Source of the DNA: Sphingorhabdus sp.
Lineage (GTDB): Bacteria > Pseudomonadota > Alphaproteobacteria > Sphingomonadales > Sphingomonadaceae
DNA length: 64,000 nt
NCBI RefSeq assembly: GCF_023910635.1
Contig: NZ_JAAVVZ010000015.1
Location: forward strand, 1 to 64,000
Direction of reading: 5' to 3'
Shown: positions 17,904 to 25,795 of the stretch, one piece after another
Position numbering within the stretch: position 1 is the stretch's first letter
Layout of the letters: each line of letters starts with the position of its first letter
Notes under the pieces: generated by a model
Databases searched by the model: none
What the model saw: the letters and a program-made list of their open reading frames with translations, nothing else
Told to the model about the DNA's origin: nothing
Program-made: the position numbers and the translations under genes

Positions 17904-18516
17904 TGAAGGTCAGCGCCTCCAGATAGGGCCGCATGGCACGCCATGCACCTCCGGCGCGTGCGGCGTCGGCGATCTGCGCCGGATCGGCCTTGCGTTGATC
18001 AAGCGCTGCACGCAGCCCTTCGACCGCAACCGAGCGATCAACCAGCCGACCGTTGCGAAACAGGTCCGCAATCGTCTTGGCAACCGAGTAGACCAGGACA
18101 TCGACCCCAGAGATCGTGTGCCGTTCGACGCCCTGCTGGAGATATTTTTCGGCAAAGCGCACGACGCGGACCGGCGGATAGCCCGATACCGGAGACCAGT
18201 CGCTCGCCCCGATCGCCACCCAGGTCTTTCGGGGCATCTGGTCGGTCAGCCCGTGATAAGCCAGCGCCGACACCATCGCGATCACGCCTTTGGGTATCCG
18301 TTTCGCAACTTCGGCTAGCGTTTGCTCGCTGTCCACGTCGCTTTGCGGATCTTGGTAGAGACCGCGACCGATCCGAATGATGTAGCCATCGTCGAGCGCA
18401 CGCTGGATCGTCGAACCGGCGATCCCCGCGTTCCGCAGTTCCTGCGCACGGACGATCGACTTGCCCGATACGAGGGCTTTCAGCTGTTCACGCTGGCTCA
18501 GCGTCGCGGCGGACAT
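17896..18516 (-). CDS. abiEi: AbiEi-type antitoxin / transcriptional repressor
   Basis: A 206-residue AbiEi-family antitoxin. The N-terminal winged-helix domain (SQREQLKALVSGKSIVRAQELRNAGI and the following DGYIIRIGRGLY wing) is the family's DNA-binding part, and the rest is the AbiEi antitoxin domain. I chose the ATG at 18516, which has an AGGA ribosome binding site and gives the normal N-terminus; a longer in-frame version would add 31 unconserved residues. Inverted repeats GTTACAAA/TTTGTAAC lie directly upstream and could be its operator. It is the first gene of the pair. Confidence 0.88.
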   Translation of the reverse strand: MSAATLSQREQLKALVSGKSIVRAQELRNAGIAGSTIQRALDDGYIIRIGRGLYQDPQSDVDSEQTLAEVAKRIPKGVIAMVSALAYHGLTDQMPRKTWVAIGASDWSPVSGYPPVRVVRFAEKYLQQGVERHTISGVDVLVYSVAKTIADLFRNGRLVDRSVAVEGLRAALDQRKADPAQIADAARAGGAWRAMRPYLEALTFNG

Positions 18517-18563
18517 GTTACAAATCCTATGACAAGATCGATTTTCATCAGAGGTTTTGTAAC
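18517..18563. promoter_or_regulatory. Inverted repeats upstream of abiEi
   Basis: GTTACAAA at 18517-18524 and TTTGTAAC at 18556-18563 form an 8-base perfect inverted repeat with a 31-base spacer, next to the abiEi start codon. AbiEi proteins bind inverted repeats in their own promoter; assigning this pair as the operator is inference. Confidence 0.5.
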
Positions 18564-18718
18564 AAACTGTTCCCGAGCGCGCCAGAAGCAAAATCGACTC
18601 GGTCGGCAAATATCGAAAAGGCTGTTTCTGAAAGGGGAGAGCCTTCCCCTGAATTCCGGTGAGAATTCAGGTGACAAATGCGTCATCCCCTTCACCAACC
18701 CGTTCAGCAAAAAACCCC

Positions 18719-18824
18719 GTCATCCCCGCGCAGGCTGGGATCCATTACGCCTAGAGGAATCCCGCAAGCCACGTTGCTTACCCCCTGCAAGACGTGATGG
18801 ATCCCCGCCTGCGCGGGGATGACG
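18719..18824. repeat. CGTCATCCCCGCGC inverted repeat
   Basis: A 28-base inverted repeat with one mismatch: 18719-18746 and 18797-18824, starting CGTCATCCCCGCGCAGGC and ending GCCTGCGCGGGGATGACG. The arms are separated by about 50 bases. This is the intergenic palindrome type widespread in sphingomonads. It lies in the 397-base gap between abiEi and the next gene. Confidence 0.8.
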
Positions 18825-18913
18825 AGCCGGTTACCGTAACTGGTAATTGTAATTGGCCCTTAATTGGACCCGGCAGCTCTTCGAGCTTATGTAGCGATAA
18901 TCTGCCGATGATC

Positions 18914-19252
18914 TTAGGTTCGGATATTCACAGCCGAGCGGCGAGCTTCGAACTTATATTCCAACCCAGCAGCGAGAGCTTCTCTGGTTGTGTGGACGAG
19001 GTCCTTACCCGTGAAGCTAACTGGCAACATTACTTCAGCCTCGGCGCGACCCGCTCCCAGAGGTTTAATCGCCGAAACCGCTAACGCCGGTGACCGCGAC
19101 TGCTGCAATCTCGCAAAGCGCTTTACCCCATCCAGCGCACCCGAAACCGTTAGCTTCTGCTCGGCTGTAGATACCGTATGGTCGTTGCGACCGCACCCAG
19201 CCAAAGCTGTCGATGCAAGAATTGTTGTCAGCACGAGATTCCGCAAACGCAT
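18914..19252 (-). CDS. Small predicted lipoprotein, unknown function
   Basis: A 112-residue protein with a signal peptide ending in a lipobox (STALAGC, Cys20). No domain was recognised. The rest is mixed alpha/beta with few cysteines. The gene has GGAGAA upstream of its ATG. The lipobox and RBS argue that it is real, but there is no homology support, so it could be a chance frame. Confidence 0.45.
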   Translation of the reverse strand: MRLRNLVLTTILASTALAGCGRNDHTVSTAEQKLTVSGALDGVKRFARLQQSRSPALAVSAIKPLGAGRAEAEVMLPVSFTGKDLVHTTREALAAGLEYKFEARRSAVNIRT

Positions 19253-19349
19253 CTTTATTCTCCAACTATTTCATAGAGTCTACGATGGCATGCGTAAGAG
19301 AAACATGCAATTGGATTTCTTCTCAATTGATCCGAATGACGGCAACAAA

Positions 19350-19503
19350 TGCGTCATCCCCGAAATAGCGCTGCATTTCGCCCGCCTTTGCCTTGCTGCG
19401 GTGCATGTTGCGAAATTAAGCCTCTCCCCTTCAGGCGTGAAGGGACCAGTCCCCCTCCACGGGGTTGGGATGGGGTATATAGCTTTACGCAACGCCGACA
19501 GAC
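19350..19503. repeat. Dispersed repeat, inverted counterpart of 13437-13570
   Basis: The block from about 19381 to 19500 is the reverse complement of 13437-13570, with about 80-90 percent identity by eye over the aligned parts (CCTCTCCCCTTC, GGGACCAGTCCC, CTCCACGGGGTT, TTTACGCAACGCCGA). No gene is evident in it. Confidence 0.7.
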
Positions 19504-19519
19504 CCCGATAGCCGCAGCT

Positions 19520-19984
19520 TTATGCCGCCGGGTCGAGTTCGAAACTCGCGTCGTCAAACACTTCGAGTTGGTCCGGCCTTGGCAAAGTGTTGTTCCCTTT
19601 CAGGCGGGCGAGAAGATAGGCCACGGCGAGCACCATCTCTGCCGCGTCATAAGGCTTGGGCATCGAGCCGATTGCGACGGTTTTGGCCGAGCTTGCCCGG
19701 CTGACCTGTCCGCTGATGAGCAAAACCGGTATCTCCATTGCCTTGAGATGCTCTGAAAGTTCGATGCCATCGTCACGTCCCGCGAGCCGGATGTTAACCA
19801 ACGCCAGATCAGGCTTTTCTGCTTTGGCAACTTCCAGCGCTTCGGCGTGACGATCCGTAAGGTCGAGGACCTTGTATCCCGCATTCTGCAACTCGTCTCG
19901 CAGGAGTATCGCCACGAGCGCCTCATCCTCGACGATCATCAGAGTTTGATTCGTCTTGCTATCTTTCGCGGCTGTCATGATCAT
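19520..19984 (-). CDS. Receiver-domain response regulator lacking the phosphoacceptor Asp
   Basis: A 154-residue single-domain CheY-like protein. The acidic pocket (E19-D20), the Ser at 91 and Lys110 (MPKPYD) of the receiver fold are present. The position of the phosphorylated Asp is Asn64 (ALVNIRLAG, codon AAC) where relatives have ALVDIRLAG. Such pseudo-receivers act without phosphorylation or as decoys. It is encoded directly downstream of a HisKA_2 kinase, 11 bases away on the same strand, so it would normally be that kinase's partner. A sequencing error at one base could also explain the change. Confidence 0.85.
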   Translation of the reverse strand: MIMTAAKDSKTNQTLMIVEDEALVAILLRDELQNAGYKVLDLTDRHAEALEVAKAEKPDLALVNIRLAGRDDGIELSEHLKAMEIPVLLISGQVSRASSAKTVAIGSMPKPYDAAEMVLAVAYLLARLKGNNTLPRPDQLEVFDDASFELDPAA

Positions 19985-19995
19985 TCCTCTTCTCG

Positions 19996-21099
19996 TTAGC
20001 TTTTGATCGCGCTGGACGCCGGATGCGCCCCTGCGGCCGGCTCGCGCACCGCTTGTGGCGCACCTTCCACCAGAGCGATCCGGCTATGTGTGATGGAAAC
20101 CTGGGTGCCTGGGTGCGCGGCTGTTATTTCCACCGAAGCATGCAGTTGCCCGGCCAGCGCCGCAACGATGCTGGTGCCGAGGCCGGATCGGACCGGCGCG
20201 GTCAGCGGCATGCCTACGCCGTCGTCGCGCACACAAAGAACCCAGTTCGGCCCGTGAAAGTTATAGTCGACCGTAATAACTCCCCGCCGTCCGTCGGGAA
20301 AAGCGTACTTGAGCGCGTTAATCACCAGCTCGGTGACGATCAAGCCTAGGCTCACCGATACTCGAGCTTCGACCACGCCTTCTCCACCTTCGACAATCAA
20401 CGCAATTTGGTCGACGTCGCCGATCATCGACGCCGAGATGCTTTCACACAGTCGGGTGAAATAGGCATGCACATTGATGTCGCCGTCTTCGGACGTTGAC
20501 AACAGCCGTTCGAGAGCGGCCACGGACATAACCCTATGATGTGCATTTTCCAAATGGCCGCGCGTCTCTTCCGACGCAGTCGTTCGCGCATTGTGCAGTA
20601 ATACGCTGGCGATGATCTGGAGACTGTTAGCGACCCGATGACGAACCTCCTGCAACAGGACTTGGTTTGCGCGGGCGGATTCTTCTTTCAGCGTCGCGTC
20701 GGTCCGCGCATGCGTGACATCCGATATAGCGACAAGGATACGAGTCTGTTCAAGATCAAGATACGTCAGCCGGCTCGCCTGAACGATCAGATGCCTAACT
20801 GGCCGTTGCGGCTGTTGCAGGTCGATGTCTCGGTCGGCTGGCTGCCCTTCACCAGACAAGGTTGCGGCCAACAATGATCGCAGTTCGGGATTATCCCATG
20901 TGCCGCCATCCAAGGCATAGAGCGGTTGCCCCGTCAACTGCGCCGCGTCGACGCTGAAAACGGAACAGAACGACGTACTCGCGGCGATGATATTGAGTTG
21001 GCCGTCCAAAAGTAGCAACGGCGCGGGCGATGACCTGACGATAGCCAAAGTCAGGCTCAGCGCTATGTCTTCAGGACTATGTTTTTCGCTCGACATCAT
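19996..21099 (-). CDS. PAS-containing HisKA_2 sensor histidine kinase
   Basis: A 367-residue soluble histidine kinase. An N-terminal PAS-like domain (about 20-130) is followed by a HisKA_2 H-box with phospho-acceptor His154 (EVRHRVANSLQIIASVLL) and a catalytic ATPase domain with N-box ELVINALKYAFPDG and the glycine box DDGVGM. The start is the first of two ATG codons at 21099, with AAGG upstream; a longer in-frame version reads through non-conserved sequence. No membrane span, so it senses a cytoplasmic signal. HisKA_2 kinases in alphaproteobacteria often act in stress or light responses. Its neighbour downstream is the receiver protein with Asn64. Confidence 0.88.
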   Translation of the reverse strand: MMSSEKHSPEDIALSLTLAIVRSSPAPLLLLDGQLNIIAASTSFCSVFSVDAAQLTGQPLYALDGGTWDNPELRSLLAATLSGEGQPADRDIDLQQPQRPVRHLIVQASRLTYLDLEQTRILVAISDVTHARTDATLKEESARANQVLLQEVRHRVANSLQIIASVLLHNARTTASEETRGHLENAHHRVMSVAALERLLSTSEDGDINVHAYFTRLCESISASMIGDVDQIALIVEGGEGVVEARVSVSLGLIVTELVINALKYAFPDGRRGVITVDYNFHGPNWVLCVRDDGVGMPLTAPVRSGLGTSIVAALAGQLHASVEITAAHPGTQVSITHSRIALVEGAPQAVREPAAGAHPASSAIKS

Positions 21100-21312
21100 A
21101 AGCCTTCGAGAACCGGAGGCTCGCGAAACGAGAGCTTGGGGCCGGGAGGTCGCGATCGTCGAAGGGTGCAGGTCAACACCCCTCACGGCGCTCGCATGGA
21201 TCAATAATGCATGGCTGCGGGTAAAGTTCCCACCTTGAGAAATGCCGCACGCTTGCCAGCGCAAGATTCTTGCAATTTTTTGGCAGCGAAATCTCTCAAG
21301 CAGAGCATATAA

Positions 21313-21395
21313 ATGACTGCCTGCGGCGGACGTTTTCTTTCGGTATTTTTGCCATTTTGACGCCGCGAAGGTGCGATTTAAGTGGTCCTGACCGT
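21313..21395. repeat. AGGGTCAGGACC element, right end only (copy D)
   Basis: From the GACTGCCTGCGGCGGAC module through GCCATTTTGACGCCGCGAAGGTG to GTGGTCCTGACCGTA. It is a degenerate right half: one extra base in the GGTG(C)GATTT segment and GACCGT for GACCCT. It sits upstream of the HisKA_2 kinase gene. Confidence 0.75.
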
Positions 21396-21396
21396 A

Positions 21397-21707
21397 GATT
21401 GGAGGGTTGGCTGTCCCTCGTCGGCAAAGCGAATTGGCGCGGCCAGATCAACTGCCTGTCTGGTGTTGAACACGAACAGGTTTATGAAAACGTGGCGGTG
21501 GAAGCATTGCAAGCAATGCCAGGTTATGCATAAGCGCCAGCCATTACAGTAGATAAAGTGCTACATAAACCTGCTCTTTACAAGCTCATTCTCCTCTCTG
21601 GAAACCCCAAAGGGCTTGAAGTATTCCGAGATGGTGAAGCGAAAACTTTAGGTGCCCACGTCTGCGTCGCACAGTATCGGCGCAACACTGGCGTTAAAAA
21701 CCGCTAA
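21397..21707 (+). other. Open stretch with one in-frame stop, possible decayed gene
   Basis: On the plus strand one frame runs from about 21397 to 21707 with a single TAA (21531-21533). The two halves translate into ordinary-looking protein, ending LQAMPGYA before the stop and containing LHKPALYKLILLSGNPKG after it. I do not recognise a family. It may be a remnant of a gene truncated by the repeat copy at 21313-21395. It could equally be chance. It overlaps the end of the TonB receptor gene by four bases. Confidence 0.2.
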
Positions 21708-23995
21708 AACTTGCCGAAAAGCGCAACGCCGATCTGGCGCTGTTGTTGGTAGGAATATTCACCAAGGCCATACGTGGGAAGACCAAGCGCGCCGTTTAAG
21801 GGGCGCAAATCAAACAAGTTTTTTACAAAAACTGTCAGCTCTATTCGTTCATCGCTTGATCCGATTCCCATGCGCCCGTCAACCAACCAATAAGGTTTTT
21901 GGATAATGGGAAAGGCAGGTCCACTGCCAAAATCGTAAACATCCATGATTTCGCTGCTTTGATACTTCGCGTTGCCCGATAGCAGCAAGTTTACGGAGCC
22001 CAAAGGCTGATTGAAATCAAAGCCAGTGGTTACGCTGAGCTTTGGTGAGGTAGCGAGGCGTTGCCCCGACGCATCACGCCCAGCGATATTGGCATCGCGG
22101 TACCGCGCGTTTAGCAACCCTACAGAAGTGCTGACTTCAAATGTTGGGGCTAATTGTGCCGTAACCGAAGCTTCTGCACCGTAAATACGGCTATTGGCAG
22201 CATTCGTCAGAATTTGCACTGCCGCCCCGCCAGAATCCACAACTGCAAAAACTTGCATATCACGATAGTCATAATAAAAAGCGTTTAAATCAAAACGGAC
22301 CGCTCGGTTCAACATGCTGCCTTTGACGCCCGCTTCATACGACGTTAGCTTTTCGGGACGATAAGGAACAACTTCGGCTGCTGTCAGGGGAATGCCGCCA
22401 TTAAACCCGCCTGACTTAAAGCCATTTCCAATCTTCGCATAAAGCAATGTGCCGCCGTCTGTTTTGTAATTCAAGTTCGCAGACCACAATATATTCTCGT
22501 TGCGAAGACTGCGGCTTTCATCAAGGAACACCCCGTCCGGGCCAAGGCTGATCGAGGCCAGATCTGCCGGACTTTCCTCGAACAAAGTAACTGTCCGGAA
22601 AGTGCGTCGTTCATAAGAATAGCGCAAACCTGCCTCGAACTTTAACTGATCGGTCAGGCTCCAGACCGTATGCCCGAAAATGGCGTATGTATCAGTTTTT
22701 TGGCGATAGGGGTTCGCCGCTCGGTTCACGCCATTGATCGGATCAAAACCGGTTGACGGGCGCAAATCCCGCAACACATCATAAACATTGCGCGATGTAA
22801 TGGTGTCAGTCCCAAAATATCCACCAAGAATCCAGTCCACAGGGCCCGTTTCACCGGACAACCGTAGTTCTTGGCTGAACTGGTCAATACCGAAGGCGTA
22901 ATCGATTTCAAGAAGTTGATTGGCACTGGCGTCGGCGTCATCGGGCCGCGTTCCGTCAAATTTTTCATAGCCGCTAATTGATGTCAGGTTGAAACCACCA
23001 AAATCATACTTCAGCACAAGCGAGGTGCCCCAGCTGTCATAATCAACTTTGCCAGTTTTGTTATATTCACCGGCCTGGGTATCGCCAACCGTGTCGGCAT
23101 ATCCTAATATATCGACGCAGGTCGAATCCGGAACACCTTTGGTCAAAAGCGGCGCGCAGGGTGCGAATGTTACCGGATCAAGCAATCCAACATGCTGATA
23201 GTGGCCAATATCGGAGCGATCACTGCCTGTATGAACATTAAACAATGCATTAAAATCTGCGCTTGGTTCCCATTTCAGCATGAAACGACCAGCAAACAAA
23301 TCTCGTCCGCCAGTGCGTTTGCCGATGAAGCGGTTGTCGATATAATCCCCGCCGACATCGGTTAATGCGGCAACGCGGATTCCAAGGGTATCTGACAACG
23401 GCCCGCCCGCACCAATCTCGGCATTGAATCGGTCAAAATTATCATAGCTTAACCTGGCATTTGCCTGAAACTGCGCAGTCGGTTGGCGCGAGATAAAATT
23501 GATGGCGCCCGACGTTGTGTTACGGCCATATAAAGTGCCCTGCGGCCCTTTTAGCAGCTCGACACGTTCTGTATCGAACAGGCCAAAGGTCAGCATTACT
23601 GGCGATACAAGATAGATATCATCAACATAAACGCCAGCTGAGCTTGAATTATTCTCATTAAAATCCGCAAGGCCGACACCGCGAATGGTGATGATCGGGT
23701 TGCCTGCATTCCCGTAAGCAGCCCGGATCGCAAGGTTCGGCGATACCGCTTCAAGATCGCGAACTTCGCGCAGACCCCGTTCGCTAATTGCATCGCCGTC
23801 TAAGGCGATGATGGCAGACGGAACGTCGCTGAGCCGCTGGGATCTTCGATCAGCAGTCACGATAATGTCGCCAACGTTATCGGACGAACTGCCTTGATTT
23901 GCTTCCGATACCGACTCACTTTGTGCATGAGCTGAATATGGAAGCACCAGAGACAGCGCCATCACTGACGAAAAAAACCTCGCGTGCCGGTTCAC
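21704..23995 (-). CDS. TonB-dependent outer-membrane receptor
   Basis: A 763-residue TonB-dependent receptor of the sphingomonad catabolic type. The GTG at 23995 has a GAGGGG ribosome binding site and gives a clean signal peptide (cleavage after AHA, just before QSES). The plug domain shows SDVPSAIIALDGD, RGVGLADFN, VDDIYL and LLKGPQGTLYGRNTTSGAINFIS. The C-terminal beta barrel ends in GVALFGKF, with the terminal Phe needed for outer-membrane insertion. It takes up a substrate probably processed by the Rieske oxygenase upstream. The same TGTCANNTGACA operator occurs before this gene and before the oxygenase. Confidence 0.93.
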   Translation of the reverse strand: MNRHARFFSSVMALSLVLPYSAHAQSESVSEANQGSSSDNVGDIIVTADRRSQRLSDVPSAIIALDGDAISERGLREVRDLEAVSPNLAIRAAYGNAGNPIITIRGVGLADFNENNSSSAGVYVDDIYLVSPVMLTFGLFDTERVELLKGPQGTLYGRNTTSGAINFISRQPTAQFQANARLSYDNFDRFNAEIGAGGPLSDTLGIRVAALTDVGGDYIDNRFIGKRTGGRDLFAGRFMLKWEPSADFNALFNVHTGSDRSDIGHYQHVGLLDPVTFAPCAPLLTKGVPDSTCVDILGYADTVGDTQAGEYNKTGKVDYDSWGTSLVLKYDFGGFNLTSISGYEKFDGTRPDDADASANQLLEIDYAFGIDQFSQELRLSGETGPVDWILGGYFGTDTITSRNVYDVLRDLRPSTGFDPINGVNRAANPYRQKTDTYAIFGHTVWSLTDQLKFEAGLRYSYERRTFRTVTLFEESPADLASISLGPDGVFLDESRSLRNENILWSANLNYKTDGGTLLYAKIGNGFKSGGFNGGIPLTAAEVVPYRPEKLTSYEAGVKGSMLNRAVRFDLNAFYYDYRDMQVFAVVDSGGAAVQILTNAANSRIYGAEASVTAQLAPTFEVSTSVGLLNARYRDANIAGRDASGQRLATSPKLSVTTGFDFNQPLGSVNLLLSGNAKYQSSEIMDVYDFGSGPAFPIIQKPYWLVDGRMGIGSSDERIELTVFVKNLFDLRPLNGALGLPTYGLGEYSYQQQRQIGVALFGKF

Positions 23996-24117
23996 AAAAA
24001 TCCCCTCATCCGTTAGATGGGGCGATGGCCAAGTCCACATATCTCAAACCCGCGCCCCGATTATACAAAGGCCTGTTAAGCCTCATTAAATTACTAGCTG
24101 CCAGTCAGTTAATAGGT

Positions 24118-24129
24118 TGTCAAGTGACA
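24118..24129. promoter_or_regulatory. TGTCANNTGACA operator upstream of the TonB receptor gene
   Basis: TGTCAAGTGACA, 123 bases upstream of the receptor's GTG start. It matches the palindromes at 25760-25773 and 29096-29107, which suggests one regulator for all three promoters. Confidence 0.6.
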
Positions 24130-24227
24130 TATTTTCAAGTGCTAAGCACAGTTACAAGGTAACTTCGGCAAAGCGAAAACCATGGCTGGGCGAAATGCTG
24201 ACATTGATTGTTGCAATCAACGCCGCT

Positions 24228-24530
24228 TCAGAAAAGCCGGTGGCCAAGTGCTATCAGTTTTGCAACATTATCCATGTTGCCCGTTATCTGCACCTGCTTG
24301 CGATTGATGGCCCGCATTGGATCGAGCGATCCATTTATCAACGCCAGCCAGTCCGCCCATGCTGTAGTGATGACTGTGTCTGCGGGCTTGCCCTGTGTGC
24401 CAAAGTGAACCTGTTGATCGATGCCATCAAGCATGATGAACCCGTCGGTCCCGAAATCGAGCAAAATACGCGCATCGGAAACCCACGCATTATTCGAAGC
24501 CATTTCATGCACCATCGCGTCAACCGACAT
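24228..24530 (-). CDS. SCP2 sterol-binding domain protein
   Basis: A 100-residue protein resembling the SCP2 lipid-carrier fold: ARILLDFGTDGFIMLDG, a central DTVITTAWADWLALINGSLDP segment, and the closing MRAINRKQVQITGNMDNVAKL, where the family has a small helix and strand with the pattern A...Gk..v.Gd. The start ATG at 24530 lies inside the last codons of the Rieske gene, with GGAG upstream, so the two are coupled. SCP2 domains bind hydrophobic ligands. A carrier for the oxygenase substrate or product is a plausible inference. Confidence 0.7.
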   Translation of the reverse strand: MSVDAMVHEMASNNAWVSDARILLDFGTDGFIMLDGIDQQVHFGTQGKPADTVITTAWADWLALINGSLDPMRAINRKQVQITGNMDNVAKLIALGHRLF

Positions 24531-25719
24531 GGCTGCGCTCCACACCGAGGCACGCGACAGCGGGAATGGCAACGGCTGCGGCAGCATCCATGCGGCGCCG
24601 CAACCATTCGTGAAACGTCTTCACATTATATTCCTCGGGCATTAGCACACCTGATGCAAATGGACTTGATCGCAGGCCTCGCTGATTCAGTTCGCACACC
24701 GCTGCATCTTCGTCCTGAACCTGTTGATTAAACGTCACGATTTGTGCCAGATCGAAATCGGGGTCAGCAAGTGCCGATGGCGACAAAAGCACTTCGCCGG
24801 TAACTTCGGTCTGCTCAGCGCCCAACGGCCGGTAAGAAACGATGCTGATATAGTCAACATGGGCGACCACAAAAAGCGTGGGCCAGATCACACAATAGAC
24901 ATGGCCTGTGCTGCGTTGATCATCCGTCAGGCCGGGAAACTCGGCAGTTGCAGCCTGACCGGAAATGGTCCAGCTGCGCGCGCCGGGGCGAAGTTCGCTT
25001 TCAGGCGCGGGCGTTTCAGGGCTCCAGTCAGGATCATCATAATAGGCGAGAAGACCCTTTTTGTGGATTGGAATCAAGTCGCACAATGACGGATGCACGC
25101 CGGGGCAATGCAGGCATTCGCTAAAATTTTCCCACAGGATTTTCCAATTGCATTCAACCAGATGTGTTTCGCGGTAGGCAGTTACCAAGTCACGCATCGG
25201 CCAGTTATCAAGGTCTTGTGTACCAAAAGCATTGTCGGTGCCGAATGGCTCTGGCGCGTCTGTCGGGCAGACGAACAGCAAGCCGTTCCAGTCCGTCACA
25301 CCCACGGGATAAAGACCAAATACCGATGGATCAAAATCTGGCGCGCGCGACGCCGCCGCCGTGCTGGCCAACGATCCGTCGATATTGAAACTCCACGCAT
25401 GATAGGGGCACAATATGCGTCCACCACGCAGCGGCTGTTCGTTAGTGGTGCACAATTCAGACCCGCGATGCGGGCAGACATTGTGGTAGCCGTGAATATC
25501 GCCTGTTTTCGAACGGGCAAGTAGCACGTTGGTTCCGGCAACATCCACGCGGCGCATGCTACCCGGTGCCAGATCTGCTGCCCGGCCAACATAAGTCCAA
25601 CCGCGCGCCCAGACACTGCGGACTTCTTCTGTATATATGCCCGGGTCGCAATAATATGAAGGCGGCAAAGAGGCTGTGACCTCGCGCAGCAAAGGAGAAA
25701 GAGGATGTAGATGTTGCAT
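24520..25719 (-). CDS. Rieske non-heme iron oxygenase, large subunit
   Basis: A 399-residue aromatic-ring-hydroxylating type oxygenase. The Rieske [2Fe-2S] ligands are C82-x-H84 (CPHRG) and C104-x2-H107 (CPYHAW). The catalytic domain has the mononuclear iron histidines H204 and H209 in NFSECLHCPGVHPSL; the third ligand would be a later Asp. Reductase and ferredoxin genes are not in the vicinity. The substrate cannot be read from sequence. It is transcribed away from a TetR-type regulator, with a 14-base palindrome between them, and is coupled to an SCP2 protein. Confidence 0.92.
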   Translation of the reverse strand: MQHLHPLSPLLREVTASLPPSYYCDPGIYTEEVRSVWARGWTYVGRAADLAPGSMRRVDVAGTNVLLARSKTGDIHGYHNVCPHRGSELCTTNEQPLRGGRILCPYHAWSFNIDGSLASTAAASRAPDFDPSVFGLYPVGVTDWNGLLFVCPTDAPEPFGTDNAFGTQDLDNWPMRDLVTAYRETHLVECNWKILWENFSECLHCPGVHPSLCDLIPIHKKGLLAYYDDPDWSPETPAPESELRPGARSWTISGQAATAEFPGLTDDQRSTGHVYCVIWPTLFVVAHVDYISIVSYRPLGAEQTEVTGEVLLSPSALADPDFDLAQIVTFNQQVQDEDAAVCELNQRGLRSSPFASGVLMPEEYNVKTFHEWLRRRMDAAAAVAIPAVACLGVERSHVG

Positions 25720-25759
25720 TGACCAATCCGACCAGTAAGCTCAAATAATGTCGGTATGC

Positions 25760-25773
25760 CTGTCACGTGACAG
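25760..25773. promoter_or_regulatory. Palindromic operator between the Rieske gene and tetR
   Basis: CTGTCACGTGACAG is a perfect 14-base palindrome in the 76-base divergent intergenic region. The core TGTCANNTGACA is repeated in front of the TonB receptor gene (24118) and the MFS operon (29096). It is the likely binding site of the adjacent TetR-family protein. Confidence 0.7.
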
Positions 25774-25795
25774 ATAGTCAAGATAGAGGGTGAGA

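Noticed and set aside
18719-18824. The paired CGTCATCCCCGCGC arms as part of a CRISPR array
   Set aside because: Only two arms occur, in inverted orientation and without regular spacers. No CRISPR array was seen anywhere in the window.
24117-24731. A 204-codon plus-strand frame opposite the SCP2 and Rieske genes
   Set aside because: It is antisense to two genes with clear domain signatures and has no recognisable domain or ribosome binding site.
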